Positions 1-8,605 of a stretch of 64,000 nucleotides of DNA are shown piece after piece. A program made the translations under genes and the position numbers. The DNA is from RPQJ01 sp963793005 (GTDB lineage: Bacteria > Pseudomonadota > Gammaproteobacteria > Steroidobacterales > Steroidobacteraceae), in contig CAWBYP010000004.1 of NCBI GenBank assembly GCA_963793005.1, positions 488,993-552,992 of the forward strand. Direction: 5' to 3'. The notes beneath the pieces are model-generated. The model saw only the letters and a list, made by a program, of their open reading frames with translations, was not told the DNA's origin and did no database searches. Positions within the stretch are counted from its first letter, which is position 1. Every line of letters begins with the position of its first letter.

Positions 1-908
1 TGCAGGATCATGTCGTTGTCGCGTGCCCAGTTCGACATCGACTGGATCGCGGTCCAGCCGATGACCAGGTCGACCATTACGATCACCGAACCGAGTTCCT
101 TTGCGAACTCAGCGCGCCGGTACATTTCCTCCATCGTGCCGGCGGTGATGTTCATGTAGTGGCCCTTGATCTCGCCGCTCGACGCCTGCGCCTTCATGAC
201 GGCCTCCATGCAGAAGCCGAATCGATCCCGCCAGTGCATGAAGGGTTGCGAGTTGATGTTCTCGTCGTCCTTGGTGAAATCGAGCCCGCCGAGCAGGCCC
301 TCGTAGACGACACGACCGTAGTTCTTTCCGGAGAGCCCCAGCTTTGGCTTGATCGTCGCGCCGAGCAGCGGCCGGCCGTACTTGTCGAGGCGTTCGCGTT
401 CGACAACGATTCCGGTCGGCGGTCCGCGGAAGGTCTTCACGTACGCCGCCGGGAAACGCATGTCCTCGAGGCGCGCGGCCTTCAACGGCTTGAAGCTGAA
501 GACATTGCCGATGATCGACGCAGTCAGGTTCGCGATCGAGCCTTCCTCGAACAGGTCGAGCTCGTATGCGATCCAGGCAAAGTACTGGCCTTCGATGCCG
601 GGAACCGGCTGCACCTCGTATGCCTTGGCGCGATAGTTCTCGCAGGCCGTGAGTCGGTCGGTCCATACCACGGTCCAGGTCGCAGTCGAGGACTCTCCCG
701 CGACGGCTGCCGCGGCTTCCTCCGGGTCAACGCCCTCCTGGGGCGTAATGCGGAACACGGCGATCAGGTCCGTGTCTTTCGGCACGTAGCCGGCGACCCA
801 GTACCCCATTTCCTTGTATTTCAGGACCCCCGCCTGGTAGCGGGTTGCCGTATTGCCGGTAGTGCGCTGGTCATTGCCCGCGCCGTGAAAGCTGGCCGTA
901 TCTGGCAT
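1..908 (-). CDS. cbbL: RuBisCO large subunit, form IC (red type), 3' end outside window
   Basis: Large subunit of ribulose-1,5-bisphosphate carboxylase, the CO2-fixing enzyme of the Calvin cycle. The window holds the first 302 codons; the C-terminal third runs off the left edge. Visible landmarks are the N-terminal YKEMGYWVAGYVPKDTD stretch, GATIKPKLGLSGKNYGR (Lys187, equivalent to catalytic Lys175 of plant enzymes) and GLDFTKDDENINSQPFMHW (Lys213, the carbamylated lysine). The MHWRDRF wording and the N-terminal region match red-type form IC enzymes of proteobacteria. The ATG at 908 has GGAG seven bases upstream. It is divergent from the adjacent cbbR, the usual arrangement for cbb operons. 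cbbS would be expected beyond the window's left edge. No frameshift was seen. Confidence 0.96.
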   Translation of the reverse strand, partial: MPDTASFHGAGNDQRTTGNTATRYQAGVLKYKEMGYWVAGYVPKDTDLIAVFRITPQEGVDPEEAAAAVAGESSTATWTVVWTDRLTACENYRAKAYEVQPVPGIEGQYFAWIAYELDLFEEGSIANLTASIIGNVFSFKPLKAARLEDMRFPAAYVKTFRGPPTGIVVERERLDKYGRPLLGATIKPKLGLSGKNYGRVVYEGLLGGLDFTKDDENINSQPFMHWRDRFGFCMEAVMKAQASSGEIKGHYMNITAGTMEEMYRRAEFAKELGSVIVMVDLVIGWTAIQSMSNWARDNDMIL

Positions 909-1012
909 CGAACAGTCTCCTGGCCGCAGGATTCGCGGCCCCGAATCCAATGTAATTTGACCCATCGGTAATTGATACTTAGTATTTATTGCTCTTACGA
1001 TAAGTATTCCTA
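909..1012. promoter_or_regulatory. cbbL-cbbR divergent control region
   Basis: This 104-base AT-rich spacer separates the divergent cbbL and cbbR. It holds an inverted repeat, ATACTTA at 975-981 and TAAGTAT at 1001-1007, with a 19-base spacer, ending five bases before the cbbR start. The arms fit the TNA-N7-TNA half-site style known for CbbR-type LysR regulators, so autorepression of cbbR and activation of cbbL from here is inferred. No experimental site is implied. Confidence 0.55.
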
Positions 1013-1990
1013 ATGGATCCGAGACACCTCAGCCTGCGCCAACTCGAGGTCCTGAAAGCCGTCTCGGACGCGGGCTCGATGGCCGCTGCGGCACGAACGC
1101 TGTTCATGACCGGCCCCGCGGTCACGCAGCAGATCCAGCAGCTGGAGAAGGCCCTGGGAGCGCCTGCTTTCAACCGGATCGGACGACGGCTCCAAATGAC
1201 GGCCGCCGGTGAACGCGCGCTGGCGGCCGCGAATGACGTGCACTCTCGACTCGTAGCCCTGGCGAAAGACATGGACGCGCTCGGCAAGCGCGATGACGGC
1301 ACGCTGCACCTCGGCATCCTCGCGACCGGCACGCACATCCTGCCGCCACTGCTCGCTGAATTCCGCAGGCGTGCTCCCGGCATCGCGGTCCACATGGCGG
1401 TTTCGACCCGTGCCGAGCTGGCGCGGCGGGTGAAAGACGGCGAGGTGGACATCGCGCTGATGGGCCGCGGGCCCGAAGCGCTGGCTGAAGGAGCCAGGCC
1501 GGGTGGTGACTCGCTTGCGCGCGAGCCGTTTGCCAGCAATCCGCACGTTGTGATCGCCTGGCCGGAGCACCCGCTCGCAGGTGAACGTGGCATTCCTCCC
1601 ATCGAGCTACGTCACGAGTGCGTCGTCCAGCGCGAACCGGGATCCGGCACCCGCGCGATGCTGGACAACTTCCTCGGCATGCATCGCATCGCGCCGCGCG
1701 AGAGGATCACCGTCAGCGGCAACGAGATGGCGAAGCATGCGGTGATGAGCCAGCTCGGGATCAGCCTTACGTCTGCGCACACGCTGTTCCTGGAACTGAA
1801 GACCGGTGCGCTGGTGCGGCTCGATGTCGAGCACACGCCGATCGTCCGAACCTGGTACGTAGTGCACCACCCGGAGCGCTGGCTGCCACCGGCCGCGGCG
1901 GCCTTTCGCGAGTACCTGCTCGACGAAGGCGCCCGCATGGTGGAATCCGAGACACGCCAGCTGCTCGACGCCGGCCTCGACGGCGCATGA
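1013..1990 (+). CDS. cbbR: LysR-type regulator of the cbb operon
   Basis: Transcriptional regulator of 325 residues. Residues 4-63 form the winged helix-turn-helix (LSLRQLEVLKAVSDAGSMAAAARTL, then the recognition-helix segment AVTQQIQQLEKALG). Residues 90-300 form the periplasmic-binding-like effector domain (LHLGILATGTHILP, VVIAWPEHPLAGE). In relatives this domain senses RuBP, NADPH or other metabolites that report the need for CO2 fixation. The assignment as CbbR rests on overall resemblance and on its position divergent from cbbL. The ATG overlaps the edge of the predicted operator, consistent with autoregulation. Length is normal for LysR proteins. Confidence 0.9.
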   Translation: MDPRHLSLRQLEVLKAVSDAGSMAAAARTLFMTGPAVTQQIQQLEKALGAPAFNRIGRRLQMTAAGERALAAANDVHSRLVALAKDMDALGKRDDGTLHLGILATGTHILPPLLAEFRRRAPGIAVHMAVSTRAELARRVKDGEVDIALMGRGPEALAEGARPGGDSLAREPFASNPHVVIAWPEHPLAGERGIPPIELRHECVVQREPGSGTRAMLDNFLGMHRIAPRERITVSGNEMAKHAVMSQLGISLTSAHTLFLELKTGALVRLDVEHTPIVRTWYVVHHPERWLPPAAAAFREYLLDEGARMVESETRQLLDAGLDGA

Positions 1991-2036
1991 ACGCCGGCGC
2001 GAATGCGGCACGCAGGTACCGCGGTTCCTGCCTGCG

Positions 2037-2867
2037 CTAGACCGCGAGCCAGGACACGAGATCGCCGATCACCCGGTCTTTCTCGGGCTCGTTGTAGATC
2101 TCGTGGTACAGGCCGTTGTAGATCCGCATCGTGCGCCGCCTCTCCAGGCCCAGGTGCTGGTAGACGGGATGACACGAGGCGAGCGGCACGAGCTCGTCGG
2201 CCGAACCGTGCTGGATCAGCACCGGCAGGCGTAACTCATGCGCCCTCTGCCGCAGGCCGTGCATGGCCTCGAGGAGTTCCTCCACCGTGCGTGCCGGTAT
2301 CGCACCGTGGAACACCATCGGATCGGACTCGTAGGCGCGAACCACGCTCGAATCGCGGCTGATTGCGCTGGCGGGAATCTTCATCACGCCGGCGTCCGGC
2401 CGGAGCGACGAAAGCATCCGTACCGTCAGGCGCTTGAACATCGAAGGCTCCTCCGCGACTGCAAGCGCAGGTGCCGACAGGACCAATGCGCGCAGGGCAT
2501 TCTCGTACTTGAGCGCGCACGCCAGTGCGATCGCGCCACCCATGCTGTGACCCAGCAGGATGACTGGCAGCCCCGGGTGCTGCCGCTGCGCCCTGCCGAG
2601 AAACATGCCCAGGTCTGATACGACGTAGTCGAAACGCTCGATATTTGCCCGTGGACCAGCAGACCTGCCGTGACCACGGTGATCGAGCGCGTGGACGGCG
2701 AACTCCTTCTCCACCAGCCGGCTCGCCAGCTCGGAATATCGACCGCCGTGCTCACCGAGCCCGTGCGAGATGACGATCACCGCGCGCGCCGGGCCATCGG
2801 GCAGCCACGCCTGGCCGTAGAGGTTCGTGTCACTGCAACCCGGGAAATCCATTTCTCGGTGGTTCAT
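2037..2867 (-). CDS. Alpha/beta hydrolase, monoacylglycerol lipase/lysophospholipase type
   Basis: A 276-residue serine hydrolase of the PldB/monoacylglycerol lipase family, expected to release fatty acids from monoacylglycerols or lysophospholipids. Visible parts are the oxyanion motif HGLGEH (35-40), HRGHGRS (63-69), the nucleophile elbow GHSMGG (Ser108), the acid in HGSADELV and the C-terminal His in LYHEIYNE. A longer open frame continues upstream, but the ATG at 2867 is preferred because AGGAG lies at the right distance and homologues begin near this point. No signal peptide, so probably cytosolic. Convergent with cbbR and divergent from the iron uptake pair. The substrate is not predictable. 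Confidence 0.88.
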   Translation of the reverse strand: MNHREMDFPGCSDTNLYGQAWLPDGPARAVIVISHGLGEHGGRYSELASRLVEKEFAVHALDHRGHGRSAGPRANIERFDYVVSDLGMFLGRAQRQHPGLPVILLGHSMGGAIALACALKYENALRALVLSAPALAVAEEPSMFKRLTVRMLSSLRPDAGVMKIPASAISRDSSVVRAYESDPMVFHGAIPARTVEELLEAMHGLRQRAHELRLPVLIQHGSADELVPLASCHPVYQHLGLERRRTMRIYNGLYHEIYNEPEKDRVIGDLVSWLAV

Positions 2868-2943
2868 CGACGACTCCTGACGCCCGTGGCCGCTGCCAGC
2901 GGGCATTTTGACCCCGGTCACGCACCATAGGGGTATTTTCTTA

Positions 2944-2966
2944 TTGCGAATGCTTCTCATTCGTAT
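2944..2966. promoter_or_regulatory. Putative Fur box before iron-uptake pair
   Basis: The inverted repeat CGAATG-CTTCT-CATTCG at 2947-2963 reads AATGAGAAGCATT on the other strand, close to the core AATGATAATCATT of the Fur consensus. It lies about 40 bases before the cupredoxin start, in an AT-rich stretch containing TATATAT. Its place in front of an FTR1 operon makes iron-responsive repression by Fur the natural reading. Confidence 0.6.
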
Positions 2967-3004
2967 ATATTCCCGACCATCCAGCAACAACCACGGAACT
3001 CGAG

Positions 3005-3349
3005 ATGAAACGACTGACGCTGCCAGCCGCGCTCGCCGCAACCCTTGCGCTCGCCGCCCTAGTGCATCCGGTGGCGCAGGCTGCGCCCCCCGAATTCAAG
3101 CTAGTCATCAAGGATCACAGGTTCACGCCGACGGAACTCGAAGTGCCAGCGGGCCAGAAGATCCGGCTGGTGGTCGAGAACCAGGACCCTACGCCCGAAG
3201 AGTTCGAGAGCTACGACCTGAACCGCGAAAAGATCGTGGCAGGCAACGGAAAGATCGTGCTGTTCGTTGGCCCCCTCAAGCCTGGCAAGTACGAGTTCTT
3301 CGGCGAATTCAACATGGCCACCGCCCGCGGCTGGCTGGTGGCGAAGTAA
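3005..3349 (+). CDS. Periplasmic cupredoxin-fold protein of FTR1 operon
   Basis: A 114-residue secreted protein. The signal peptide covers residues 1-26 (cleavage at AQA/APP), followed by a single cupredoxin-like domain (FKLVIKDHRFTPTELEVPAGQKIRLVVENQDPTPEEFES...FFGEFNMATARGWLVAK). The usual Cys-His copper ligand set is not visible, as in many cupredoxin partners of bacterial iron permeases, so metal binding may be weak or through acidic/Met residues. Stop is only three bases from the FTR1 start, so the two are translationally linked. A periplasmic role in delivering or oxidising iron for the permease is inferred from position. Confidence 0.85.
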   Translation: MKRLTLPAALAATLALAALVHPVAQAAPPEFKLVIKDHRFTPTELEVPAGQKIRLVVENQDPTPEEFESYDLNREKIVAGNGKIVLFVGPLKPGKYEFFGEFNMATARGWLVAK

Positions 3350-3352
3350 GTC

Positions 3353-4897
3353 ATGCTCGGCTCTACCGTCATCGTATTTCGTGAAGTGCTCGAGGCCGCC
3401 CTGGTCATCGGCATCGTGCTCGCCGCAACGCGAGGTCTTGCCGGAAGTCGCGCCTGGGTCAGCGGAGGCGTGCTGGCGGGAGTCTTCCTTTCACTGCTCG
3501 TCGCTGGCGGCGCGGAATCCATCGCGGCGGCATTCGAGGGCATAGGCCAGGAAGTATTGAACGCGACGATCCTCGGGTTCGCGGTCCTGATGCTGGCATG
3601 GCACAGCGTGTGGATGCAGAAACACGGCGCCGAAATCGCCCGCGAAATGAAATCGGTCGGCCATGACGTGCGCACCGGCGCCCGGCCGCTGCGCATGCTC
3701 GCGCTGGTGGTCGGCCTCGCCGTGCTGCGCGAAGGCTCGGAAGTGGTCCTGTTCCTCCATGGCATCGCCGCCGGCGGCGCCGACTCCCGCACCCTGCTCC
3801 TGGGCTCGATGCTCGGCCTGGCAGCGGGTGTCGCCGCCGGCGCGTTGATGTACTTCGGCCTGCTGCGCATCCCTGCGCACAGGCTGTTCGCGGTCACCGG
3901 CTGGATGATCATCCTGCTGGCAGCCGGAATGGCGGGCCAGTCCGCCGCGTTCCTGGTGCAGGCCGGCCTGCTGCCAGGGCTGGTGGACCCGTTGTGGGAC
4001 AGTTCATCCTGGCTGCCAGAGCACGGCGCGATCGGGCAACTGCTGCATGTGCTGGTCGGTTACGACGACCGTCCGAGCGCTACGCAGCTGCTGGCGTTTG
4101 CGACGACGCTGGTGGGCATCGTGATGCTGTCCCGCATCGTCAATCGTCCTGCGTCGCGCATGCGGACCGCGACTGCGCTGCCGGTGGCGATCCTGGCGCT
4201 CGCACTCGCGGCGCACCCGACAGACTCGCAGGCGTCGCATGTCGTGTACTCGCCACTGGTCGAGGAAGGCGAGATTGCGGTCGAGCTGCGCGGTCATTAC
4301 GACTTCGACGACAGCAGCTCGATCGACGGCGCCCAATCCTACAAGGCCGAAGTAGAGTGGGCGCCGACCGCCTGGTGGCTCACCGAACTGCTGGTCAAGT
4401 ACGAGCGCGCGCCGGGTGAGGACCTGGACGCTACAGAAATCGCGTCCGAGAACATCTTCCAGCTGACCGAGCAGGGCAAGTACTGGATGGACTTCGGCCT
4501 GCTCGCGGAATTCGTCTACTCGCTCGAAGATGGCGGAGCCAACGCCCTCGAGCTCGGACTGCTGGGCCAGAAGGACTTCGGCAAGAACGAAGTCCGGGTG
4601 AACCTGGTGTTCGAGCAGGCACTGGAGAGCGGCGCCGACCTCGAGATGGAGTACCGCTGGCAGTATCGTTACCGCCTCGACGAGCGTTTCGAGCCTGGCG
4701 TCGAGATGTACGGCGGCCTCGGCGAGTGGGGTGAGTTCGGATCCTTCGACGACCACGAGCAGCAACTCGGGCCCGCGATGTTCGGGAAGTTCCGCACCGC
4801 AAGTGGCGCCATCAAGTACGAACTCGGGCTGCTGTTCGGCTTGACGGACGAAACACCGGACACAACCGTGCGCTTTCTCCTCGAATACGAGTTCTGA
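3353..4897 (+). CDS. FTR1-family iron permease fused to an outer-membrane-like domain
   Basis: A 514-residue protein in two parts. Residues 1-262 are an FTR1/EfeU-type permease with about seven membrane segments and both iron-binding REXXE motifs (REVLE at 10-14, REGSE at 126-130). Residues 270-294 look like a second signal peptide (MRTATALPVAILALALAAHPTDSQA, shown here only as a description) and residues 295-514 resemble a beta-barrel-type outer membrane protein ending in VRFLLEYEF, with a C-terminal Phe typical of barrels. FTR1 proteins normally stop near 280 residues. No Shine-Dalgarno precedes the internal ATG at 4160. It is either a true fusion processed after SQA, or two genes merged by a lost stop. 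Lies under the predicted Fur box. Confidence 0.87.
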   Translation: MLGSTVIVFREVLEAALVIGIVLAATRGLAGSRAWVSGGVLAGVFLSLLVAGGAESIAAAFEGIGQEVLNATILGFAVLMLAWHSVWMQKHGAEIAREMKSVGHDVRTGARPLRMLALVVGLAVLREGSEVVLFLHGIAAGGADSRTLLLGSMLGLAAGVAAGALMYFGLLRIPAHRLFAVTGWMIILLAAGMAGQSAAFLVQAGLLPGLVDPLWDSSSWLPEHGAIGQLLHVLVGYDDRPSATQLLAFATTLVGIVMLSRIVNRPASRMRTATALPVAILALALAAHPTDSQASHVVYSPLVEEGEIAVELRGHYDFDDSSSIDGAQSYKAEVEWAPTAWWLTELLVKYERAPGEDLDATEIASENIFQLTEQGKYWMDFGLLAEFVYSLEDGGANALELGLLGQKDFGKNEVRVNLVFEQALESGADLEMEYRWQYRYRLDERFEPGVEMYGGLGEWGEFGSFDDHEQQLGPAMFGKFRTASGAIKYELGLLFGLTDETPDTTVRFLLEYEF

Positions 4898-4922
4898 CCA
4901 GCCAGATACGGGTTGCGACGAT

Positions 4923-5834
4923 TCAGGCGTCGCCGAAAGCGGCCAATGCGCGCTCGGCGACGACCTGTCCATGCTCCTGCACGAAGTGCCCGGCCTCGGG
5001 CAGCTCGAACGGCACAGGGCAATCGCGGATGGTCTTCGCGAGCGCGTGCATCACCGGCGCGCCCAGCACCGGGTCCTGCATGCCGACCGCCATGAACGTG
5101 CGGCCCTTCCAGTCTGCGCGCAGGAACTGGGCCGCACGCAGTGAGTGGTCCACGCCCTCCATGTCCGGCGCGACCGGGACGATCGCCGGGAAACGGCGGG
5201 CGCCGGCACGGTAGCGCGCGTCGGGAAATGGCGCAGCGTAGGCAGCCGCCTCCTCGTCCGACATCCCCGGCACCGACCGCTTCATCAGCCCGGCGAGACT
5301 GAAGTCCGGGTTCGACGCGACGTAAGCCTTCCACGCGTCGAATCCGGGGCCGGGTGAGCGGCCAATGCCGAGGCCGGTGTTCATTACGATCAGGCGATCG
5401 ATTCGATCCGGGTATTCCATCGGCAGCGTGAGGCCGAGCAGCCCACCCCAGTCCTGCACCACGAGGGTCACGCGCTGGAGGTCCAGCTTTTCGATGAATC
5501 GCATCAGCATCGAGCGGTGGAAATTGAAGGTGTAGACAGCATCGTCCAGCGGTTTGTCCGATCGACCGAAGCCGAGAAGGTCGGGCGCAACGACGCGATG
5601 ACCGGCGGCCGTGAACACCGGGATCATCTTGCGGTACAGGTAGCACCAGGTCGGCTGACCGTGCAGGCATAGCACCGTGCGCCCGCTCGCTGGAACCGGT
5701 TGCTCGTCGAGGTAGTGCATTCGCAGTCCCTCGTATCCCGGGAGATCGTCGATGTAGTGCGGGGCAAATGCATAGCCCGGCAGCGCGGAAAACCGCTCAT
5801 CGGGCGTCCTGAGAGCTTCGATCGTAACGGCCAT
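4923..5834 (-). CDS. Haloalkane dehalogenase-like alpha/beta hydrolase
   Basis: A 303-residue cytosolic hydrolase resembling subfamily I haloalkane dehalogenases (DhlA type), which split carbon-halogen bonds through an aspartate nucleophile. Seen are HGQPTW (59-64, halide/oxyanion region), DLLGFGRSDKP, the nucleophile elbow VVQDWGG (Asp128, then Trp129), MNTGLGIG and the C-terminal histidine in AGHFVQEHG. Many members of this subfamily in marine bacteria have no tested substrate. Start ATG at 5834 has GAGGAG upstream. It follows the CDF gene by 25 bases on the same strand, so they may be co-transcribed. Confidence 0.88.
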   Translation of the reverse strand: MAVTIEALRTPDERFSALPGYAFAPHYIDDLPGYEGLRMHYLDEQPVPASGRTVLCLHGQPTWCYLYRKMIPVFTAAGHRVVAPDLLGFGRSDKPLDDAVYTFNFHRSMLMRFIEKLDLQRVTLVVQDWGGLLGLTLPMEYPDRIDRLIVMNTGLGIGRSPGPGFDAWKAYVASNPDFSLAGLMKRSVPGMSDEEAAAYAAPFPDARYRAGARRFPAIVPVAPDMEGVDHSLRAAQFLRADWKGRTFMAVGMQDPVLGAPVMHALAKTIRDCPVPFELPEAGHFVQEHGQVVAERALAAFGDA

Positions 5835-5859
5835 GTTCGTCTCCTCGTTTGCGGCGATC

Positions 5860-6771
5860 TCAGGGCGCTTCGTCCCGGTGCAGGTCGTCGTCGTCCATCG
5901 CCAGCGGATCGCCCAGTGGCTCGAGGTGCGTGAATACGGTGACCGGCGGCAGCGCACGCCGGATGTCAGCCTCGATGCGCTCCAACTCGTCGTGGCCTCG
6001 CTGCACGGGCCACTCGGGCGGGACCAGCACGTGCAGCGACACGAACCTCCGCGCTCCGGCCTGCCGGGTCCTGAGCGCGTGGTACTCGATGCCACGGGAC
6101 GCGTAGCGGTCGAGAACCTGCCTCAGCACCTGGACCTCATCGGCCGGCAACGAGGTGTCCATCAGCCCCGCCACCGACGCCATCACGATGCGGCTGCCGG
6201 TCCATACGATATTGGCGGCCACCGCGATCGCGACCAACGGATCCAAGTGGGTCCAGCCCGTCACGGCGACCGCGACCACACCCACCAGTACACCGGCGGA
6301 CGTCCAGACATCGGTAAGCAGGTGGTGGGCGCTGGCATGCAGCGTCACCGAGCGGTGTACGCGCGCCGCGCGCAGCAGCACCAGCGCAACGCCCAGATTC
6401 ACCAGCGCCGCTGCCACCGAAACCGCGAGGCCCAGGCCCACCTGCTCCAGGGCGCGCGGATGCAGCAGGCGATCTACGGCGGCGACCGCGATGCTGATCG
6501 CGGCAATGACGATCAGCGTACCCTCCACGCCTGCGGAAAAGTACTCAGCCTTGCCGTGACCGTAAGGGTGATCCTCGTCGGGCGGCCGGGCAGCGATGCT
6601 CAGCATCGCGAGCGCCATCAGCGCGCCGGCGAGATTCACCAGCGACTCGAGCGCGTCGGATAGCAGGCCGACGGAACCGGTGAGCTGCCACGCTGTCGTC
6701 TTCAGCAGCATCGTGACGATCGCCGCTGCGATCGACAGCCATGCGAAGCGGGTGAGCGAGGCCGGCTTCAT
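5860..6771 (-). CDS. Cation diffusion facilitator metal exporter
   Basis: A 303-residue CDF-family transporter, expected to export divalent metals (Zn, Fe or similar) in exchange for protons across the inner membrane. Six hydrophobic segments fill residues 8-200. The metal-site motifs are visible: SDALES in the second helix (a SDALE variant of the SD(A/S)xxD signature) and HHLLTD in the fifth. A soluble C-terminal domain follows (LPADEVQVLRQVLD... FVSLHVLVPPEWPVQRGHDELERIE). The tail MDDDDLHRDEAP is acidic. The ATG at 6771 is preferred over the adjoining TTG. Substrate cannot be fixed from sequence alone. Confidence 0.9.
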   Translation of the reverse strand: MKPASLTRFAWLSIAAAIVTMLLKTTAWQLTGSVGLLSDALESLVNLAGALMALAMLSIAARPPDEDHPYGHGKAEYFSAGVEGTLIVIAAISIAVAAVDRLLHPRALEQVGLGLAVSVAAALVNLGVALVLLRAARVHRSVTLHASAHHLLTDVWTSAGVLVGVVAVAVTGWTHLDPLVAIAVAANIVWTGSRIVMASVAGLMDTSLPADEVQVLRQVLDRYASRGIEYHALRTRQAGARRFVSLHVLVPPEWPVQRGHDELERIEADIRRALPPVTVFTHLEPLGDPLAMDDDDLHRDEAP

Positions 6772-6798
6772 CAAGGCTAGCTTACGTCAGGCCGGCGC

Positions 6799-6831
6799 CG
6801 GCCAGTCGCCGTCACCTGCGGCGACTGGCCG
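6799..6831 (-). terminator. Hairpin after surface-adhesin-like gene
   Basis: Perfect 13-bp arms at 6799-6811 and 6819-6831 with a 7-base loop lie immediately downstream of the leftward gene ending at 6847. No U-tract follows, so it is a terminator-like or mRNA-end-protecting hairpin rather than a proven intrinsic terminator. Confidence 0.45.
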
Positions 6832-6846
6832 TGGCACGTCCAGGTG

Positions 6847-7314
6847 TCAGCCTGCCGCAGCTGGCTGCGGCGCGTGCCTGCAGGTGTAGGTGACGATCTC
6901 GAAGAAGACACTGGCGGGCGGCGCGTCCATCCAGATCAGGTTGCGATCGTTGCGCGACGCCTTCTGCACCACGTCGCCCTGCAGGTCTGCGCCCGAGAAG
7001 GCTTCGTTCTTCGACATCGCGATCTTTCTCGAGCTGCAATCAACCCGGTACAGCGTCCGCGTCGACAGGAAAGTCTTGCCGGCCTTGGCGGCTGGCCTCG
7101 GAGCGGTGAAATTCTCCTTCACCTTGACCTGGATGGTCGTGCCGACCTGCTTGATGGAATTCGTCTTTACGAAGGCCACCTCGCTGTCGGAAGTCGCAAC
7201 CGAATACCAGTTGTCGCCACCGGTGGCGGGCGCCTGCTGCGCAACGGCCATTCCGCAGCCGAAAATCACGGCCGCGACACCAGGGACGAGGAACGAAACG
7301 AAATTAGTCCGCAT
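6847..7314 (-). CDS. Secreted protein resembling surface-adhesin protein E
   Basis: A 155-residue exported protein with a signal peptide (residues 1-25, cleavage after VAQ or AQQ). The mature part has the pattern of the surface-adhesin E-like family: WYSVATSDSEVAFVKTNSI, VKVKENFT, a central YRVDCSSRKIA with a conserved Cys, and a second Cys near the end (YTCRH), so one disulphide is possible. Start ATG at 7314 has GGAG eight bases upstream and is chosen over a start seven codons earlier. The function in free-living bacteria is unknown; these small proteins are often envelope or lipoprotein-like factors. Confidence 0.65.
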   Translation of the reverse strand: MRTNFVSFLVPGVAAVIFGCGMAVAQQAPATGGDNWYSVATSDSEVAFVKTNSIKQVGTTIQVKVKENFTAPRPAAKAGKTFLSTRTLYRVDCSSRKIAMSKNEAFSGADLQGDVVQKASRNDRNLIWMDAPPASVFFEIVTYTCRHAPQPAAAG

Positions 7315-7440
7315 CACGAGCACTCCTTGCGCCATTGAACGGCGTAGCCCCTAGAGTGTATGCCGACGGGCGACGTCGCGGCGAGACCCTTCTGGCCGCT
7401 CGGCGGGCGCGGCAGGTGCTGCTTGCCGTCTGCGGGAGCG

Positions 7441-8379
7441 CTACTTGGCAAACAGCATCCGGCCGCTGCCGTCCTTGCCAGCCCAGGTAAGCGCCAGTTG
7501 CCCGGCCAGGAACGTATAGCCGTCCACGTTGCCGAGTGCGGCCAGGAACCCCTGTTCCATGTCCATTTCAGGTCCCGGGCAGGCCATGCGCGTCGCCGCC
7601 GCCGGACCAACCTCGATCACACCCGGGGCCGTCTCCTTGACCGAGGCCGTGAAGCGATTGCACCCCGCGAACCCGCGGATGCCCTCGCGCTCGAAATGGA
7701 TCACCGGAGGCTTCGCGTCTGCAGGCAGCGGCTGGCCGTCAATCGAGACCAGCTGCCACTCGTTCGCGCTGAGGGTCGCAACCGTCAGCGTGCCGAGAAC
7801 GTCGCTTTTCGACTCCTTGAGCGCGCCGCCGTCAAGGACGTAGGTCTTGCGTGCCAGCTGTGTCGGGCAGCAGGCCGCGTCCGACGGTCCAGCCTCCACG
7901 ACATCCATCACCACCTTACCGCCTTGCAGCCACAGGTTCTGCAACTTGGTCCGGTCGCCGACCTGCGCGGTACCGAGGTTCACGAGATTTCCGTCGCGGA
8001 TGCCGAATACCGACACATACACCAGCTCGCCGCTGCCGCCGCTGTTTGAGCTCAGCATCGCCACGGCCTCGTTGCCCGGCGCTCCATCCATGTCGCCGAA
8101 TGCCACCGCGGACTCCCAGAGCATCAACGTCGGGTGGGATGCGCCGCCTTCCGCCGCTGGCGGACCGTCATATTTTCCGTCTGCCAGCGTCACGGCCTGG
8201 TCGAACACGCCGGACACGGTCGCGCCCTTCAGTTGCTCCACGGTGGGCGTGGGCGGCGGCCCTGCGGGCACCACGGCGGCTTCTTGACCTGGAGCCCCCT
8301 TGCCGCCGCAACCCGCCAGCGCGAGGAATGCTGGGGCGAGCAGCGTGACCGCCAGTCCAGGGATGATCGAGCGGCGCAT
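7441..8379 (-). CDS. META-domain lipoprotein
   Basis: A 312-residue lipoprotein. The lipobox LALAGC at about residues 19-24 directs lipid attachment. Residues 40-190 are a globular region of unknown type containing a calcium-like GDMDGAPGNEAVAM loop and a CC pair (DAACCPTQ). Residues 200-312 match the META/HslJ domain (WQLVSIDGQPLPA, GFAGCNRFTASV, MACPGPEMDMEQGFLAAL). HslJ-type proteins are linked to envelope stress or heat-shock tolerance, but no reaction is known. Start ATG at 8379 follows GGAGG. The combination with the N-terminal region suggests a periplasmic sensor or chaperone-like role; this is inference. Confidence 0.82.
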   Translation of the reverse strand: MRRSIIPGLAVTLLAPAFLALAGCGGKGAPGQEAAVVPAGPPPTPTVEQLKGATVSGVFDQAVTLADGKYDGPPAAEGGASHPTLMLWESAVAFGDMDGAPGNEAVAMLSSNSGGSGELVYVSVFGIRDGNLVNLGTAQVGDRTKLQNLWLQGGKVVMDVVEAGPSDAACCPTQLARKTYVLDGGALKESKSDVLGTLTVATLSANEWQLVSIDGQPLPADAKPPVIHFEREGIRGFAGCNRFTASVKETAPGVIEVGPAAATRMACPGPEMDMEQGFLAALGNVDGYTFLAGQLALTWAGKDGSGRMLFAK

Positions 8380-8605
8380 GGTGGAGCCTCCGGTGTGTCG
8401 GTCCGACGATGGGCGATCGTAACGTATGAGGCTCGCGCAGTAAGTCGTGGAAGCCCGCGACGCACCCCAAACCCGCCCACCCGGCCTGTGATCAACGCTC
8501 CGCGCCGGCGTCAAGCACCACGTGGAGGGGGGTGGGGGATTTTCACCGACCCACCCATTTCTGGGGTTGGAAAACGTGACCTGGTTCTCCATTCTCTCGC
8601 CCCTT

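Noticed and set aside
109..666. 185-codon minus-strand open frame
   Set aside because: Out-of-frame shadow of cbbL, which reads cleanly from 908 to the window edge.
4004..4972. 322-codon minus-strand open frame
   Set aside because: Lies opposite the FTR1 fusion gene; no motif or ribosome site.
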